Part shown: positions 27,914 through 37,209 of the stretch, piece after piece
Layout: each line of letters begins with the position of its first letter
How positions within the stretch are numbered: the first letter of the stretch is position 1
Assembly (NCBI RefSeq): GCF_009379765.1
Contig: NZ_WHTD01000057.1
Location: 1-43,736, forward strand
Direction: 5' to 3'
DNA length: 43,736 nt
Source: Actinophytocola sp.
GTDB taxonomy: Bacteria > Actinomycetota > Actinomycetes > Mycobacteriales > Pseudonocardiaceae
Notes under the pieces: generated by a model
Database searches by the model: none
The model's input: only the letters and a program-made list of their open reading frames with translations
What the model was told of the DNA's origin: nothing
Made by a program: the position numbers and the translations under genes

Positions 27914-28738
27914 TCACCAGGTGCGTGCCAGCAGGTCGGCGTGCCCGTCGAGGGTGCGCACGGTGGCGTCCCGACCGGCCCGCGGGAGCTCCAGCAGGAC
28001 CCGGTCGACGCCGGCCTCCGCGAGCACGGCGAGGGCGGCCACGTCGGCCGGCGCGTTCATGACGGTGACCGGGAGCTCGCGGCCGAGCTCGGCGGCGCGG
28101 CGGCGCATCTCGGCGATGTCGGCCGCGAGCGGCTCGGTGTCACCCGGGTAGATGGGCAGCCAGCCGTCGGCGTACTGGGTGATCTTGCGCCAGGCCGGGT
28201 CGAGGCCGCCGCCCGCGAGGACGGTGGGTCCGCCGACCGGCTTGGGCCACGAGTACAGCGGGGCGAAGTCGACGTGCTCGCCGTGGAACTCGGCCTCGTC
28301 CTTGGTCCAGATCTCGCGCATGGCCAGCATGTGCTCGCGCAGCACGGCGACCTTCTTCTTCGGGTCGACGCCGTGCGAGGCCAGCTCGCCGGCGTGCCAT
28401 CCGGGGCCGACGCCGAGGACGACGCGGCCGCCGGAGAACGCGTCGAGGGTGGCGACGGCCTTGGCGGTGGCGATCGGCTCGTGCTGCGCCGCGAGCAGGA
28501 CCGCGGTGCCGAGGGTGAGCCGCTCGGTGGCGCCGGCGATGACGGCGAGCGTGGTGAGCGGGTCGGCGATGCGGGGGTGGATGCGGTCCTGCTCGTCGCC
28601 GGGCTTGGCCGAGGCGACCGGCAGGTTGGTGTGCTCGCCGAGGAACAACCCCTCCACGCCGCGCTCCTCCAGCTCCCGGCCGAGCTGGGCGGGAGGGATG
28701 CCGTCATCGACGAGCACGTACCAGTAGCCGATCCTCAT
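27914..28738 (-). CDS. LLM-class F420-dependent oxidoreductase
   Basis: A 274-residue TIM-barrel (luciferase-like) protein. It shows [61 protein letters not shown] and [23 protein letters not shown], the typical LLM segments for F420 or FMN binding. Substrate unknown. Its ATG overlaps the rarA stop by 4 nt. Confidence 0.88.
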   Translation of the reverse strand: MRIGYWYVLVDDGIPPAQLGRELEERGVEGLFLGEHTNLPVASAKPGDEQDRIHPRIADPLTTLAVIAGATERLTLGTAVLLAAQHEPIATAKAVATLDAFSGGRVVLGVGPGWHAGELASHGVDPKKKVAVLREHMLAMREIWTKDEAEFHGEHVDFAPLYSWPKPVGGPTVLAGGGLDPAWRKITQYADGWLPIYPGDTEPLAADIAEMRRRAAELGRELPVTVMNAPADVAALAVLAEAGVDRVLLELPRAGRDATVRTLDGHADLLARTW

Positions 28739-30099
28739 GAGTCCCCCCTGATGGCCCGGCGGAGCTTGGGCACGCGCTCGGCGAGCGCGCGTTCGGCTCC
28801 GCGCTGGGTCGGTTGGTAGTAGTCGACGCCGACGAGCTCGTCCGGCGGGTACTGCTGGTCGAGCACGCCCTCCGGGACGTCGTGCGGGTAGCGGTAGCCG
28901 GTGGCGTTGCCGAGCTTCTTGGCGCCGGCGTAGTGGCCGTCGCGCAGGTGGGCCGGGACGGTGCCGGCGGCGCCCTCCCGGACATCCTGCATGGCCTTGG
29001 AGATGGCCGTGGTGACGGCGTTGGACTTGGGTGCGGTGGCCAGATGGACCGTGGCCTGCGCGAGGTTGAGCGCGCACTCGGGCAGGCCGATCAACTGGAC
29101 CGCCTGGGCCGCGGCGGCGGCGGTCTGCAGCGCGGTGGGGTCGGCCATGCCGATGTCCTCGCTGGCGTGGATGACCAGGCGGCGGGCGATGAACCGCGGG
29201 TCCTCCCCCGCTTCGATCATGCGCGCGAGGTAGTGCAGCGCGGCGTCGACGTCGGAGCCGCGGATGGACTTGATGAACGCGCTGATGACGTCGTAGTGCT
29301 GGTCGCCCTGGCGGTCGTAGCGGACCGCGGCCTTGTCCACTGTGGACTCGACGGTGGCGAGGTCGATGGTGCCGTCGTTCGTGGCGAGCGCGGAGTCGGC
29401 GGCGGCCTCCAGCGCGGTGAGCGCGCGCCGGGCGTCGCCGCCGGCGAGCCGGACGACGTGGTCCTCGGCGTCCTGCTCGAGGGTGGCCGCGCCGCCCAGA
29501 CCGCGCTCGTCGTCGAGCGCGCGGCGGACCAGCGCCCGGACGTCGTCGTCGGTGAGCGAGCGGAGCTGCAGGACGAGCGAGCGGGACAGCAGCGGGGAGA
29601 CGACCGAGAAGAACGGGTTCTCGGTGGTGGCGGCCACGAGCAGCACGATGCGGTCCTCGACGGCGCCGAGCAGGGCGTCCTGCTGGGTGCGGGAGAAGCG
29701 GTGGACCTCGTCGATGAACAGGACCGTGGACTCGCCGGAGTGGGTGAGCCTGCGGCGGGCCTCCTCGATGACCCCGCGGACCTCCTTCACCCCGGCGGAC
29801 AGCGCGGACAGCGCGACGAACCTGCGGCCGATCGCGTTCGACACCAACATGGCGAGCGTGGTCTTGCCGGTGCCGGGCGGGCCGTGGAGCAGCAGCGAGG
29901 CGGGAGCGGCGCCCTCGACGAGGCGGCGCAGCGGGGCACCGGGGCCGAGCAGATGGTCCTGGCCGAGTACCTCGCCGAGGTGCGCGGGCCGCATGCGCAC
30001 GGCGAGCGGCGCGTTCGCGGCGATCCGCGCGCTGCCGCCGGGATGCGCTTGCTCCTTCGGCGGGCCGTCGAACAGTTGCAGGTCGAGCCCATCGTCCAC
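28735..30099 (-). CDS. rarA: replication-associated recombination protein RarA (MgsA)
   Basis: A AAA+ clamp-loader-like ATPase, about 454 residues from the GTG at 30099; a GTG at 30123 is an alternative. It has [17 protein letters not shown], Walker [10 protein letters not shown] (73-81), Walker [15 protein letters not shown] (D130-E131), sensor AATTENPFF, and the tetramerisation domain ([20 protein letters not shown]) ending with [13 protein letters not shown]. It acts at stalled forks with SSB. Confidence 0.95.
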   Translation of the reverse strand: MDDGLDLQLFDGPPKEQAHPGGSARIAANAPLAVRMRPAHLGEVLGQDHLLGPGAPLRRLVEGAAPASLLLHGPPGTGKTTLAMLVSNAIGRRFVALSALSAGVKEVRGVIEEARRRLTHSGESTVLFIDEVHRFSRTQQDALLGAVEDRIVLLVAATTENPFFSVVSPLLSRSLVLQLRSLTDDDVRALVRRALDDERGLGGAATLEQDAEDHVVRLAGGDARRALTALEAAADSALATNDGTIDLATVESTVDKAAVRYDRQGDQHYDVISAFIKSIRGSDVDAALHYLARMIEAGEDPRFIARRLVIHASEDIGMADPTALQTAAAAAQAVQLIGLPECALNLAQATVHLATAPKSNAVTTAISKAMQDVREGAAGTVPAHLRDGHYAGAKKLGNATGYRYPHDVPEGVLDQQYPPDELVGVDYYQPTQRGAERALAERVPKLRRAIRGDS

Positions 30100-30275
30100 G
30101 TGCTGGACGCTACCCGCGCCCACCGACAGCGATTACCATCGGCTCGCGCGGCCCGGGGCCGCGTCCTGGTTCGCGGACAGGGCCGAGCCCACCCCGGTCT
30201 CGTTTGTCGGGTGCACGTGCCTTCTGCCCCGCCCGGTGCCAGCGAACCTCGGGCGTTTCGGGTATGGAGGTTGTC

Positions 30276-31607
30276 GTGACGCTACCCGCTGCCGTAAGTC
30301 TCGAGCAGCTGCGCAAGCAGGCCAAGGACCTGCGCCGGGCGCGCTCGCTCAAGCTTGCCGAGGCCCAGCTGCTGATCGCCCGTCGATACGGGTTCCCGAG
30401 CTGGCCGAAGCTGCGTGCCTATGTCGACCGGGTGGCGACCGCCGGCCGGTCGCTGCAGCACGCGTTCGAGGCCGACCCGGACTACTACGCCGGCCGGGCC
30501 GGCGGGCTGCTGTCCTCGGCCCAGGACGGGACCCCGGCCGCGGTGGCCGCGTTCGCCAGGTGGTCGGCGCCGCTGACCGCGGCCGGCGCGCGGCTGGTCG
30601 TGGCGCGCAACCACGGGTTCACGTCGTGGCCCGTGCTGCGCCGGCACGTCGGTGACCTGGACGCCGAGCCGTTCGCGCGGGCGTTCCGGGCCTTGCGGGC
30701 CCAGGACGTCGACGGGCTGACCGAGCTGCTGGACACCTTCCCCGAGCTGGTGACCGCGGTCGGCACCAACGGCAACGACCTGCTTGGCCTGGCGTCGGCG
30801 ACGTGCGACGAGCGGCTGGTGTCGGCCTTGCTCGAGCGTGGCGCGGACGTGGCGCACGGGAACGCGCACGGGTGGACGGCACTGCACCAGGCCGGCTACG
30901 CGAACCTGCCGCACATGGCGCGGGTGCTGATCGCCGCCGGCGCGCCGGTCGACGTCTCCGCCCGCGGCGACGGTGGCACGCCGCTCGCGGCCGCGTTGTT
31001 CTGGGGCAACCGCGAGGTCGCCGCCGTGCTGGCCGCACACGGGGTGGTGCCGCGGAACCTGCGGACGGCCGCCGGGCTGAACGACGTCGCGCTGGTCGAG
31101 GAGCTGTGGGACTCGCCGGATGCCGGGGCGCACCGTGGCTTCTACCGGCCGCACGGCGGTTTCCCCGCATGGCGGCCGTCCGACGCGATGACCGAGATCC
31201 GCGACGAGGCCATGAGCTGGGCCGCGCGCGCCGACGCGGTGGACGCGATCTCCGCGCTGCGCCGGCTCGGCGCGTCACCGGACGCGAACGTCTACCAGGG
31301 CACGCCACTGACCTGGGCCGCGGCGCAGGGCCGGGTGGCCGCGGTGCGGCGGTTGCTCGCGCTGGGTGCGGCACCGTCCGCGGTCGGCACGTTCGGCGGC
31401 CCGCACCACGGGGTCGGCACGACCGCGCTGCACCATGCCGCGGAGGGCGGTCACCTGGAGGTGATCGAGGTGCTGCTGGACGCCGGCGCGGACCCGACCG
31501 TCGTCGACGACCTGTACGGCGGCACCCCGGCGAACTGGGCCGGCCACGGCGGCCACGAGGACGCCCGCGAGCTGCTGCTGAGCCGCGGCGGGACGGAGCG
31601 GACCTAA
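30276..31607 (+). CDS. ankyrin-repeat protein
   Basis: 443 residues from the GTG at 30276; GGAGG at 30266-30270 sets this start over an in-frame ATG at 30264. An N-terminal SLEQLRKQAKDLRR and ARRYGFPSWPKLRAYV domain occurs twice (RNHGFTSWPVLRRHV). Then ankyrin repeats: ERGADVAHGNAHGWTALHQA, RLLALGAAPS, TTALHHAAEGGHLEVIEVLL and DAGADPTVVDDLYGGTPANW. Protein-protein interaction is expected; the partner is unknown. Its stop overlaps tail-to-tail with the convergent hydrolase gene. Confidence 0.88.
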   Translation: MTLPAAVSLEQLRKQAKDLRRARSLKLAEAQLLIARRYGFPSWPKLRAYVDRVATAGRSLQHAFEADPDYYAGRAGGLLSSAQDGTPAAVAAFARWSAPLTAAGARLVVARNHGFTSWPVLRRHVGDLDAEPFARAFRALRAQDVDGLTELLDTFPELVTAVGTNGNDLLGLASATCDERLVSALLERGADVAHGNAHGWTALHQAGYANLPHMARVLIAAGAPVDVSARGDGGTPLAAALFWGNREVAAVLAAHGVVPRNLRTAAGLNDVALVEELWDSPDAGAHRGFYRPHGGFPAWRPSDAMTEIRDEAMSWAARADAVDAISALRRLGASPDANVYQGTPLTWAAAQGRVAAVRRLLALGAAPSAVGTFGGPHHGVGTTALHHAAEGGHLEVIEVLLDAGADPTVVDDLYGGTPANWAGHGGHEDARELLLSRGGTERT

Positions 31608-32380
31608 GACACCTCGTCGAGGAGGACCGGGCCGAGGTCGGGGCGTTTGGCGGTGCGGCCGGTGCCCGACGAGACACCCCGGATGCGGCGACCGATCCAG
31701 GGGCCGAAGAAGTTCGCGATCCAGCGCAGCTCGGTGCCGGTCGCGCGGACGAGGCCCGGGCGGGGCAGGACCGGCAGCGGCTGGGTCCACGAGTCGTCGC
31801 TGCCGGGCAGCTCCAGCACGTGCGCCATGGCCGCGGCGATCAGCGCGTGTCCGACCGGGCTCGCGTGCAACCGGTCCGCCGACCAGATGCGCGAGTCGGT
31901 GGTGACCTCGACCGAGAAGGCCTCCACGACGCGGACGCGGTGGCGGGTGGCGGCGGCGCGGACGGCGGCGTTGAGGGCGAGCACCCTCGGCACGAGCGGC
32001 CGGGCCAGCGGGGTGATCTTGCCGATGTTCGGGAAGGTGACGGTGGCGACCGTCGCGCCGGCCCCGGTCAGCGCCGCGAACATCGCCTCCAGGTGGCCGA
32101 CCACCTCGGGGACGTCGAACTTCGGCCGGAGCAGGTCGTTGAGGCCGGCGACGACGGTGGCGAGGTCGGGCTCCAGGGCGAGTGCGGACCCGAGCTGCTC
32201 GGCACGCACCTCCCCGGCGAGCTTTCCGCGGACCGCGAGGTTGGCGTACAGCAGCTCCGGGTTGGTCCCGGCGAGCGCGGCCGCGAGCCGGTCGGCCCAG
32301 CCGCGGTAGCCGCCGACCTCGTCGCCGTCGCCGATACCTTCGGTCTGACTGTCGCCGAGCGCGACGTAACGCGAGTACAC
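31604..32380 (-). CDS. SGNH/GDSL-family hydrolase
   Basis: 258 residues from the GTG at 32380, preceded by GGGAGG. Block I YVALGDSQTEGIGD (serine in GDSQ), block III VVAGLNDLLRP, and block V SADRLHASPVGHALIA (catalytic Asp and His) are all present. No signal peptide, so it is likely cytoplasmic. An esterase or lipase; substrate unknown. Confidence 0.88.
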   Translation of the reverse strand: MYSRYVALGDSQTEGIGDGDEVGGYRGWADRLAAALAGTNPELLYANLAVRGKLAGEVRAEQLGSALALEPDLATVVAGLNDLLRPKFDVPEVVGHLEAMFAALTGAGATVATVTFPNIGKITPLARPLVPRVLALNAAVRAAATRHRVRVVEAFSVEVTTDSRIWSADRLHASPVGHALIAAAMAHVLELPGSDDSWTQPLPVLPRPGLVRATGTELRWIANFFGPWIGRRIRGVSSGTGRTAKRPDLGPVLLDEVS

Positions 32381-32453
32381 CCTGGTGCCTCCCCTGCTCC
32401 GGCGGTTCATCCGACGATCACTCGCAGAGTATCCGCGGAGATACGCTGCGGAC

Positions 32454-33035
32454 GTGCAGCGAGCAACCCGCCTTCCCGACGACACCAAGCTGGTCGTGCA
32501 CCCGAACCGGGGTTCGGCGGTGCGGGAGCAGCTGCCCTCGACCGTGGTGTTCGCGCTGACGACGGTGGCCGCCGGCTTCGGCGTGGCCGCCACCGGGGCG
32601 TTCGGCGGGTGGCTGGTCATCGGGGTGCTGTGCGCGTTCGGGGTGGTGCTGGAGCTGCTGGTCCTGCGCTCGGAGATCGCGCTGGGCCCGGCGCTCGCCG
32701 CGGACGCCGAGCACGTGTGGGTGCGGGTCGGCGGGTTCCTGCGGCCGGCGTCGATGCGCCTGGACTGGGCGGAGATCACCACCGTCGGACTGCGCACCTG
32801 GCAGGGCAGGCGCAACGCGACCGCGCGCTACCTGACGATCCTGGTGACCGACGAGGCCAAGGCGACCCTCGACGGCGAGCTGGCGGGGGTGCTCGACCGC
32901 CGCATGCGCCGCCTCGCGACGACGTTCGGCTCCCCGCTGGCGATCTCGGCGAAGCACAAGGCGGAGACCCTGGACGACACGGTCCGTGGCCTGGGCGCCC
33001 TGGCCCCGGACGGGGTCCGCTTCACCAGCGCCTGA
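32454..33035 (+). CDS. hypothetical membrane protein with PH-like C-terminal part
   Basis: A 193-residue protein from the GTG at 32454. Two close hydrophobic segments (TVVFALTTVAAGFGVAATGA and GWLVIGVLCAFGVVLELLVL) form a hairpin, then a beta-rich domain EHVWVRVGGFLRPASMRLDW, then EITTVGLRTW. The arrangement resembles bacterial PH-domain membrane proteins. Function unknown. Confidence 0.65.
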   Translation: MQRATRLPDDTKLVVHPNRGSAVREQLPSTVVFALTTVAAGFGVAATGAFGGWLVIGVLCAFGVVLELLVLRSEIALGPALAADAEHVWVRVGGFLRPASMRLDWAEITTVGLRTWQGRRNATARYLTILVTDEAKATLDGELAGVLDRRMRRLATTFGSPLAISAKHKAETLDDTVRGLGALAPDGVRFTSA

Positions 33036-33043
33036 CGCTCCCG

Positions 33044-34033
33044 CTACGGGCTCGTCAGCTCCAGCACCGCGATCTCGCCCGACGTGTGGACCGCCGCGAC
33101 CACCAGCCCCACGCTCTCGGCGAGCGCGGTGAGCTCGATGACGTCGCGGATGCGGCCGCCCAGCCACGCCAGGTTGCGCAGGTCCGAGCTCGTCGACGCG
33201 CCCATGGCGACCCGCTCGATCACGAACACCGCACCGTCCGCGCCCGCGGCGTCCGCGCAGCGGCGCAGGATTCGCCGGGCGTCCGCATCGCCCCAGTTGT
33301 GGATCACCGCGGAGAGCAGGTAGCCCTCGGCGCCTGCCGGCAGTGGCTCGAAGAAGTCGCCGGACACCGCGTCGGCGCGGTCGGACAGGCCCGCCGCGTC
33401 GATGAGCTTGCGGGCCGTCTCCGCCGTGCCGGGCAGGTCGAGCACCCTGCCGCACAGCGCCGGGAACTCGTTCAGCAGCGCGATCAGCAGCGCACCGTTG
33501 CCGCCGGCCCACGTCGACCACGTCGCCGAGCGAGCCCCAGTCGTAGGCGGCCACGATGTCCGGTGCCTCCACCCCCACCGCCGCGCCGCGGGCGTCGTCG
33601 AACGCCGCGGCGCGCGCCGGGTCGGCGGCCAGGTCCGTCCAGTACAGCCGCCTGTACTGGGCCGGAAACGCGGGCTCGCCGGTACGCACGCTGTGCAGCA
33701 GCCGCACAAGCGACAGGTCGCCGCGACCGGCCGGTCCCTCGATGTCCCACTCGGCACGCAGCCCGGCCGGATGGTCGTAGCGCAGGACGCCGCCCGGGCG
33801 GTCAGCCCGTAGCGGCCGGTTCCGTCGTGGCGCAGCAGGCCGACCCCGACCAGGTGCCGCAGCAGCCGGTCCAGCGCGTCCGGATCCGCACCGGCCTCCT
33901 CTGCGACCTCCGCGGCCGTCCGCCCACCGTCCAGCCGGTCCGCGATGCGTAGGGTCGCCGCGACCCGGATCGCCATCGGCGTCACCAGATCCGCCAGCGC
34001 GGAGAGCCTCCCGACCTCGTCGTCGACCACCAT
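33044..34033 (-). CDS. SAM-dependent O-methyltransferase, two compensating frameshifts as read
   Basis: The N-terminal winged-helix dimerisation domain is in one frame (IRVATLRIADRLDGGRTA-like, then LLRHLVGVGLLRHDGTGRYGLT). The middle is in the next frame (QYRRLYWTDLAADPARAAAF, EAPDIVAAYDWGSLGDVVDV), and the SAM loop and C-terminus return to the first (GNGALLIALLNEF, LLSAVIHNWGDADARRIL). A missing G near 33795-33799 and an extra C near 33508-33511 explain both. The two errors cancel, so the raw frame has an artificial scrambled centre. Family: O-methyltransferase_2, often acting on secondary metabolites. Corrected length about 329. Confidence 0.75.
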   Translation of the reverse strand: MVVDDEVGRLSALADLVTPMAIRVAATLRIADRLDGGRTAAEVAEEAGADPDALDRLLRHLVGVGLLRHDGTGRYGLTARAASCATTIRPGCVPSGTSRDRPVAATCRLCGCCTACVPASPRFRPSTGGCTGRTWPPTRRAPRRSTTPAARRWGWRHRTSWPPTTGARSATWSTWAGGNGALLIALLNEFPALCGRVLDLPGTAETARKLIDAAGLSDRADAVSGDFFEPLPAGAEGYLLSAVIHNWGDADARRILRRCADAAGADGAVFVIERVAMGASTSSDLRNLAWLGGRIRDVIELTALAESVGLVVAAVHTSGEIAVLELTSP

Positions 34034-34141
34034 CTCACGTTACGTCCCGCCGCCAGGGGTCGCAGATCGCGCGGACCGCGACGCCGTCCGCCCGCCGCGA
34101 AACCTCTGGTGCGCGGGGACGAGGGCAACCAGGCTGGCCGC

Positions 34142-34900
34142 ATGGTTGACACAGTCGCGGTCCTGTCCGACATCCACGGCGTCCTGCCGGCCCTGGAGGC
34201 GGTGCTAGCCGAGCCCGACGTGCGCGACGCGGACGCCGTCGTGCTGACCGGCGACATCGCGCTCGGCCCGCAACCCGTGCGGACCCTCGACCGCCTGCGC
34301 GAGCTCGGCGACCGGGTCCACTGGGTCAAGGGGAACTGCGAGCGCGAGATGGTCGGCTTCGCCCACCAACCCGAGGTGGAGACGTCGTTTCCCATCGGAC
34401 CGTGGTCCGCGGGACGGCTCCGCGCGGACCAGCTCGAGCTGATCGACCGGCTCCCTGGCACGCTCACCCTCGACGTGCGTGGGCTGGGCGAGGTGCTCTT
34501 CTGCCACGCCACCCCGCGCGACGACGAGGAGTTCGTTTTCGTCGACAGCGAGCTGTCCCGCTGGGCCGAGGTGTTGGCCGACGTGCCCGACACGGTGCGC
34601 ACCATCGTGTGCGGCCACACCCACATGCCGTTCGCCCGGCTCGCCGACCGGCGCACGATCGTCAATGCCGGGAGCGTCGGCATGCCTTACGGCACAACGG
34701 GTGCGCAGTGGGCCTTGCTGGCCGGCGGCACGGTCCAGCTGCGCCGGACGGAGTTCGACCGCGCGGCCGCGGCCGCCGCGATCGAGTCCGACTGCGACTT
34801 TCCCGGGCTCGCCGAGTTCCTCGACTTCTACGTGCGCAACCCCCCGTCCGACGTCGAAGCGTTGACCAGCTTCAAGGAACAGCTCGCGACCAAGAGCTGA
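34142..34900 (+). CDS. calcineurin-like metallophosphoesterase
   Basis: 252 residues. The metal-binding motifs are in order: LSDIHG (9-12), LTGDIALGP, KGNCERE, and CGHTHMPFARL with NAGSVGMP, of the YfcE/MJ0936-like family. It probably hydrolyses phosphodiesters or phosphomonoesters in the cytoplasm; substrate unknown. Alone between a methyltransferase and a kinase-like gene. Confidence 0.92.
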   Translation: MVDTVAVLSDIHGVLPALEAVLAEPDVRDADAVVLTGDIALGPQPVRTLDRLRELGDRVHWVKGNCEREMVGFAHQPEVETSFPIGPWSAGRLRADQLELIDRLPGTLTLDVRGLGEVLFCHATPRDDEEFVFVDSELSRWAEVLADVPDTVRTIVCGHTHMPFARLADRRTIVNAGSVGMPYGTTGAQWALLAGGTVQLRRTEFDRAAAAAAIESDCDFPGLAEFLDFYVRNPPSDVEALTSFKEQLATKS

Positions 34901-34926
34901 TCACGGGCCACCGACGGTTTCGGCGG

Positions 34927-36120
34927 TCAGCGGAACGCGGGGTAGAGCGGCAGTGCATCGTCGTGGCCGAACCGGACCCGCAGGGCGTCACTCACCTTCG
35001 CGGAGTGCTCGGCGACCGCGGCCACCCCGGACGCTTCCGCCGCCTCGGCCAGCCTGCGCCACCGGTCGGTGAGCACCAGCGTGTCGGGCGGCGTGTCGGC
35101 CAGGCTCGTCGAATGGGACTGCGCGGCCTCGGGCCGGGTGAAGAACTGCCACGTGGTGAACCACACCCAGAACAGCTGCGCGTCGAGCAGCCGCGGCAGC
35201 AGCACCGCGTCGTCGTCGAGGTCCGGCCAGACGACCTTCACCTCGGCACGCCAGCCGGCGAACATCGCGTCGGTCATCCCGGCCGGGAGCGCGAACGGGC
35301 ACCAGCACGACGGGAACGGCACCCGCAGGTACGCCGCGTCCAAGATCGCGTTGCGCACGCAGCCGCCCTCGAAGTCGAGGAACCGCACTCCTCTGCTGGT
35401 GATCAGGTTGTTGTCCGGGCACGAGTCGGAGGGGCTGAACGCGCGGTGCCGGCCGGTCTCCAGCAGTTGACGACTGCTCCCCGCGTGCTCGTTGGCCTCC
35501 TCCGGGGTCGACAGGCCGAGCTCGGCGTCGAGCAGCGCGGGCAGCGCGGCGAGCGCGGTGGCGCCGTCGACGGCCAGCGGGTCCTTGAAGTCGGGCACCG
35601 TGAGGCGGCGCTCCAGCGCGTCGAAGTCGGCCTCGCGGCCCGCCGTGGTGGCGTGCAGCCGGCCCAGCGAACGCGAGTAGGACAGCAACGCGCGTTCGGC
35701 GGCCCTGGCGTCGTTGCCGAGCAGCTTGTCGGCGAGCGTGGGCGCGCCGCCGAGGTCCTCGAGCACCACCAGCCGGCTGTCCGCGCCGTGCGCGAAGAGC
35801 TCGGGGCACATCCGGTCCTCGGACGCGAGCGCGGTGAACAGTTGGTAACTCGCCGCCTCGCGGACGAAGCTGTCGCAGTGCCGGTCGAGCGGCTCCAGAT
35901 AGCGCTTCAGCACGAGCGTGCGCGGCAGGGAGAACGGGCTCGTCGCCACCCTGACCCGCAACACCACGGATCGCTCGCTGCCACCGAGATCCTGCGGCTC
36001 GGACAGCTTGATCGTGGCGCCGAACCGGCGGCTGAGCACAGACTCCGCCGCGACCACGGTCGCCAACACCTCGGGATCCGCTTCGCCGCCAAGTGTCGGC
36101 GGGTCGGCGGCGGTTTCCAC
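34927..36120 (-). CDS. aminoglycoside-phosphotransferase/kinase-like protein
   Basis: About 397 residues from the GTG at 36120, chosen because GAGGAG is 6 nt upstream; an ATG at 36126 is too close to it. It has a kinase-like layout: LPRTLVLKRYL (ATP lysine), ADSRLVVLEDLGG (hinge), the catalytic-loop analogue SPSDSCPDNNLIT and the metal-binding FLDFEGG. The loop keeps Asp and Asn but has Ser in place of the usual His. It could be a small-molecule kinase or an inactive relative. Confidence 0.7.
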   Translation of the reverse strand: METAADPPTLGGEADPEVLATVVAAESVLSRRFGATIKLSEPQDLGGSERSVVLRVRVATSPFSLPRTLVLKRYLEPLDRHCDSFVREAASYQLFTALASEDRMCPELFAHGADSRLVVLEDLGGAPTLADKLLGNDARAAERALLSYSRSLGRLHATTAGREADFDALERRLTVPDFKDPLAVDGATALAALPALLDAELGLSTPEEANEHAGSSRQLLETGRHRAFSPSDSCPDNNLITSRGVRFLDFEGGCVRNAILDAAYLRVPFPSCWCPFALPAGMTDAMFAGWRAEVKVVWPDLDDDAVLLPRLLDAQLFWVWFTTWQFFTRPEAAQSHSTSLADTPPDTLVLTDRWRRLAEAAEASGVAAVAEHSAKVSDALRVRFGHDDALPLYPAFR

Positions 36121-36263
36121 ACTCATCTCCTCAGACCCTACTCCCGCTCCTGGCACTGACCGTAGTCGTGTCCATCGATCAAGTAGCCAGGATTTCGGGG
36201 ACAAATAACGAAAACAGGTTCATGTCGAGCACGCTGCGGCCGCGCGGAGAAATCTCGGCAATG

Positions 36264-37205
36264 TCACCCCTCGGACAGTGGCCGCCCGGCGTCGGCGGTC
36301 GTCCACGTCGCGCGACGCAGCACCAGCACCACCACCGCGGCCAGCACGATCCCGGCGAGGTTGACGGCCAGCTGCAACACCGAGTCACCGAACCGCGCCC
36401 ACTCGCCGAGGATCGCCGCGACGCTCGCGTAGCCGGCGGCCGGCACGGTGGTGACCGAGATGAACACGCCGACCAGCGCGGCCGACTTGGCCGAGGTCAT
36501 CGACAGCATCCCGGCCGCCCCGGCGAGCAGCGCGACGATGAACGACCACGGCCCGACCGTGTAGACGAAGTCCACCTCGTGGTCGCCGACCAGCGCCCGC
36601 GCGTCGAACAGGCCGGCCGCGTTGCCCACGAACGTGCCGAGCGCGGTGACCGCCATCGCGACCGGAAAGCCCACCGCGAGCACGATCGCGGCCCGGCGCA
36701 CCAGGTCCCGCCTGCGGCGCACCAGGCCGACCGCGAGCGCGGCCAGCGGCCCGAACTCCGGACCGACGACCATCGCACCCACGATCGTCACCGGCGAGTC
36801 GGTGATCACGCCGACCGCGGCGAGCAAGCACGCGATCGCGAGAAACGCGAGAAACGTGCCGTTGAGCCGGGACTCCTCACCCGTGCGGGCGAGCAGCTCC
36901 TCCCACACCACGGCGTCCGCGGCGTCGCCCGGCGCGTCCTCCTCGGCCTTGTCCGCCGCGTCCGACAGCGCCGTGTCGATCTGCTCCAGCGTGATGCCGC
37001 CGGAGTGGTCGACGCCGAGCTCGCACAGCGCCGCGATCAGCCCGTCGGCCGCCTCCCTGGCGATGTCGGCCTCGATGACGTCGCCGGGTGGTGCCACGGC
37101 CGCGCCCGGCAGCCGCACGAGGTGCGCGGCACCCGGGTGCTCGGTGAGCAGCGCGACGACATCGCCGGTGACCTCCGCGGGGCAGATCACCCGAAGGTGC
37201 AGCAC
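36264..37205 (-). CDS. DUF389-family integral membrane protein
   Basis: 313 residues from a GTG at 37205. A soluble ACT/ferredoxin-like N-terminal domain (MLHLRVICPAEVTGDVVALL) is followed by the DUF389 membrane core. LAFLAIACLLAAVGVITDSP leads into VTIVGAMVVGPEFGPLAALA, the family signature, and then several more helices. Function unknown. It starts 5 nt after the aspS stop and is probably co-transcribed with it. Confidence 0.88.
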   Translation of the reverse strand: MLHLRVICPAEVTGDVVALLTEHPGAAHLVRLPGAAVAPPGDVIEADIAREAADGLIAALCELGVDHSGGITLEQIDTALSDAADKAEEDAPGDAADAVVWEELLARTGEESRLNGTFLAFLAIACLLAAVGVITDSPVTIVGAMVVGPEFGPLAALAVGLVRRRRDLVRRAAIVLAVGFPVAMAVTALGTFVGNAAGLFDARALVGDHEVDFVYTVGPWSFIVALLAGAAGMLSMTSAKSAALVGVFISVTTVPAAGYASVAAILGEWARFGDSVLQLAVNLAGIVLAAVVVLVLRRATWTTADAGRPLSEG

Positions 37206-37209
37206 GGGC

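Noticed and set aside
30803..33952. Very long plus-strand open frame of about 1049 codons
   Set aside because: It is an arginine/proline-rich shadow of the ankyrin, hydrolase and methyltransferase genes, a typical product of high-GC DNA.
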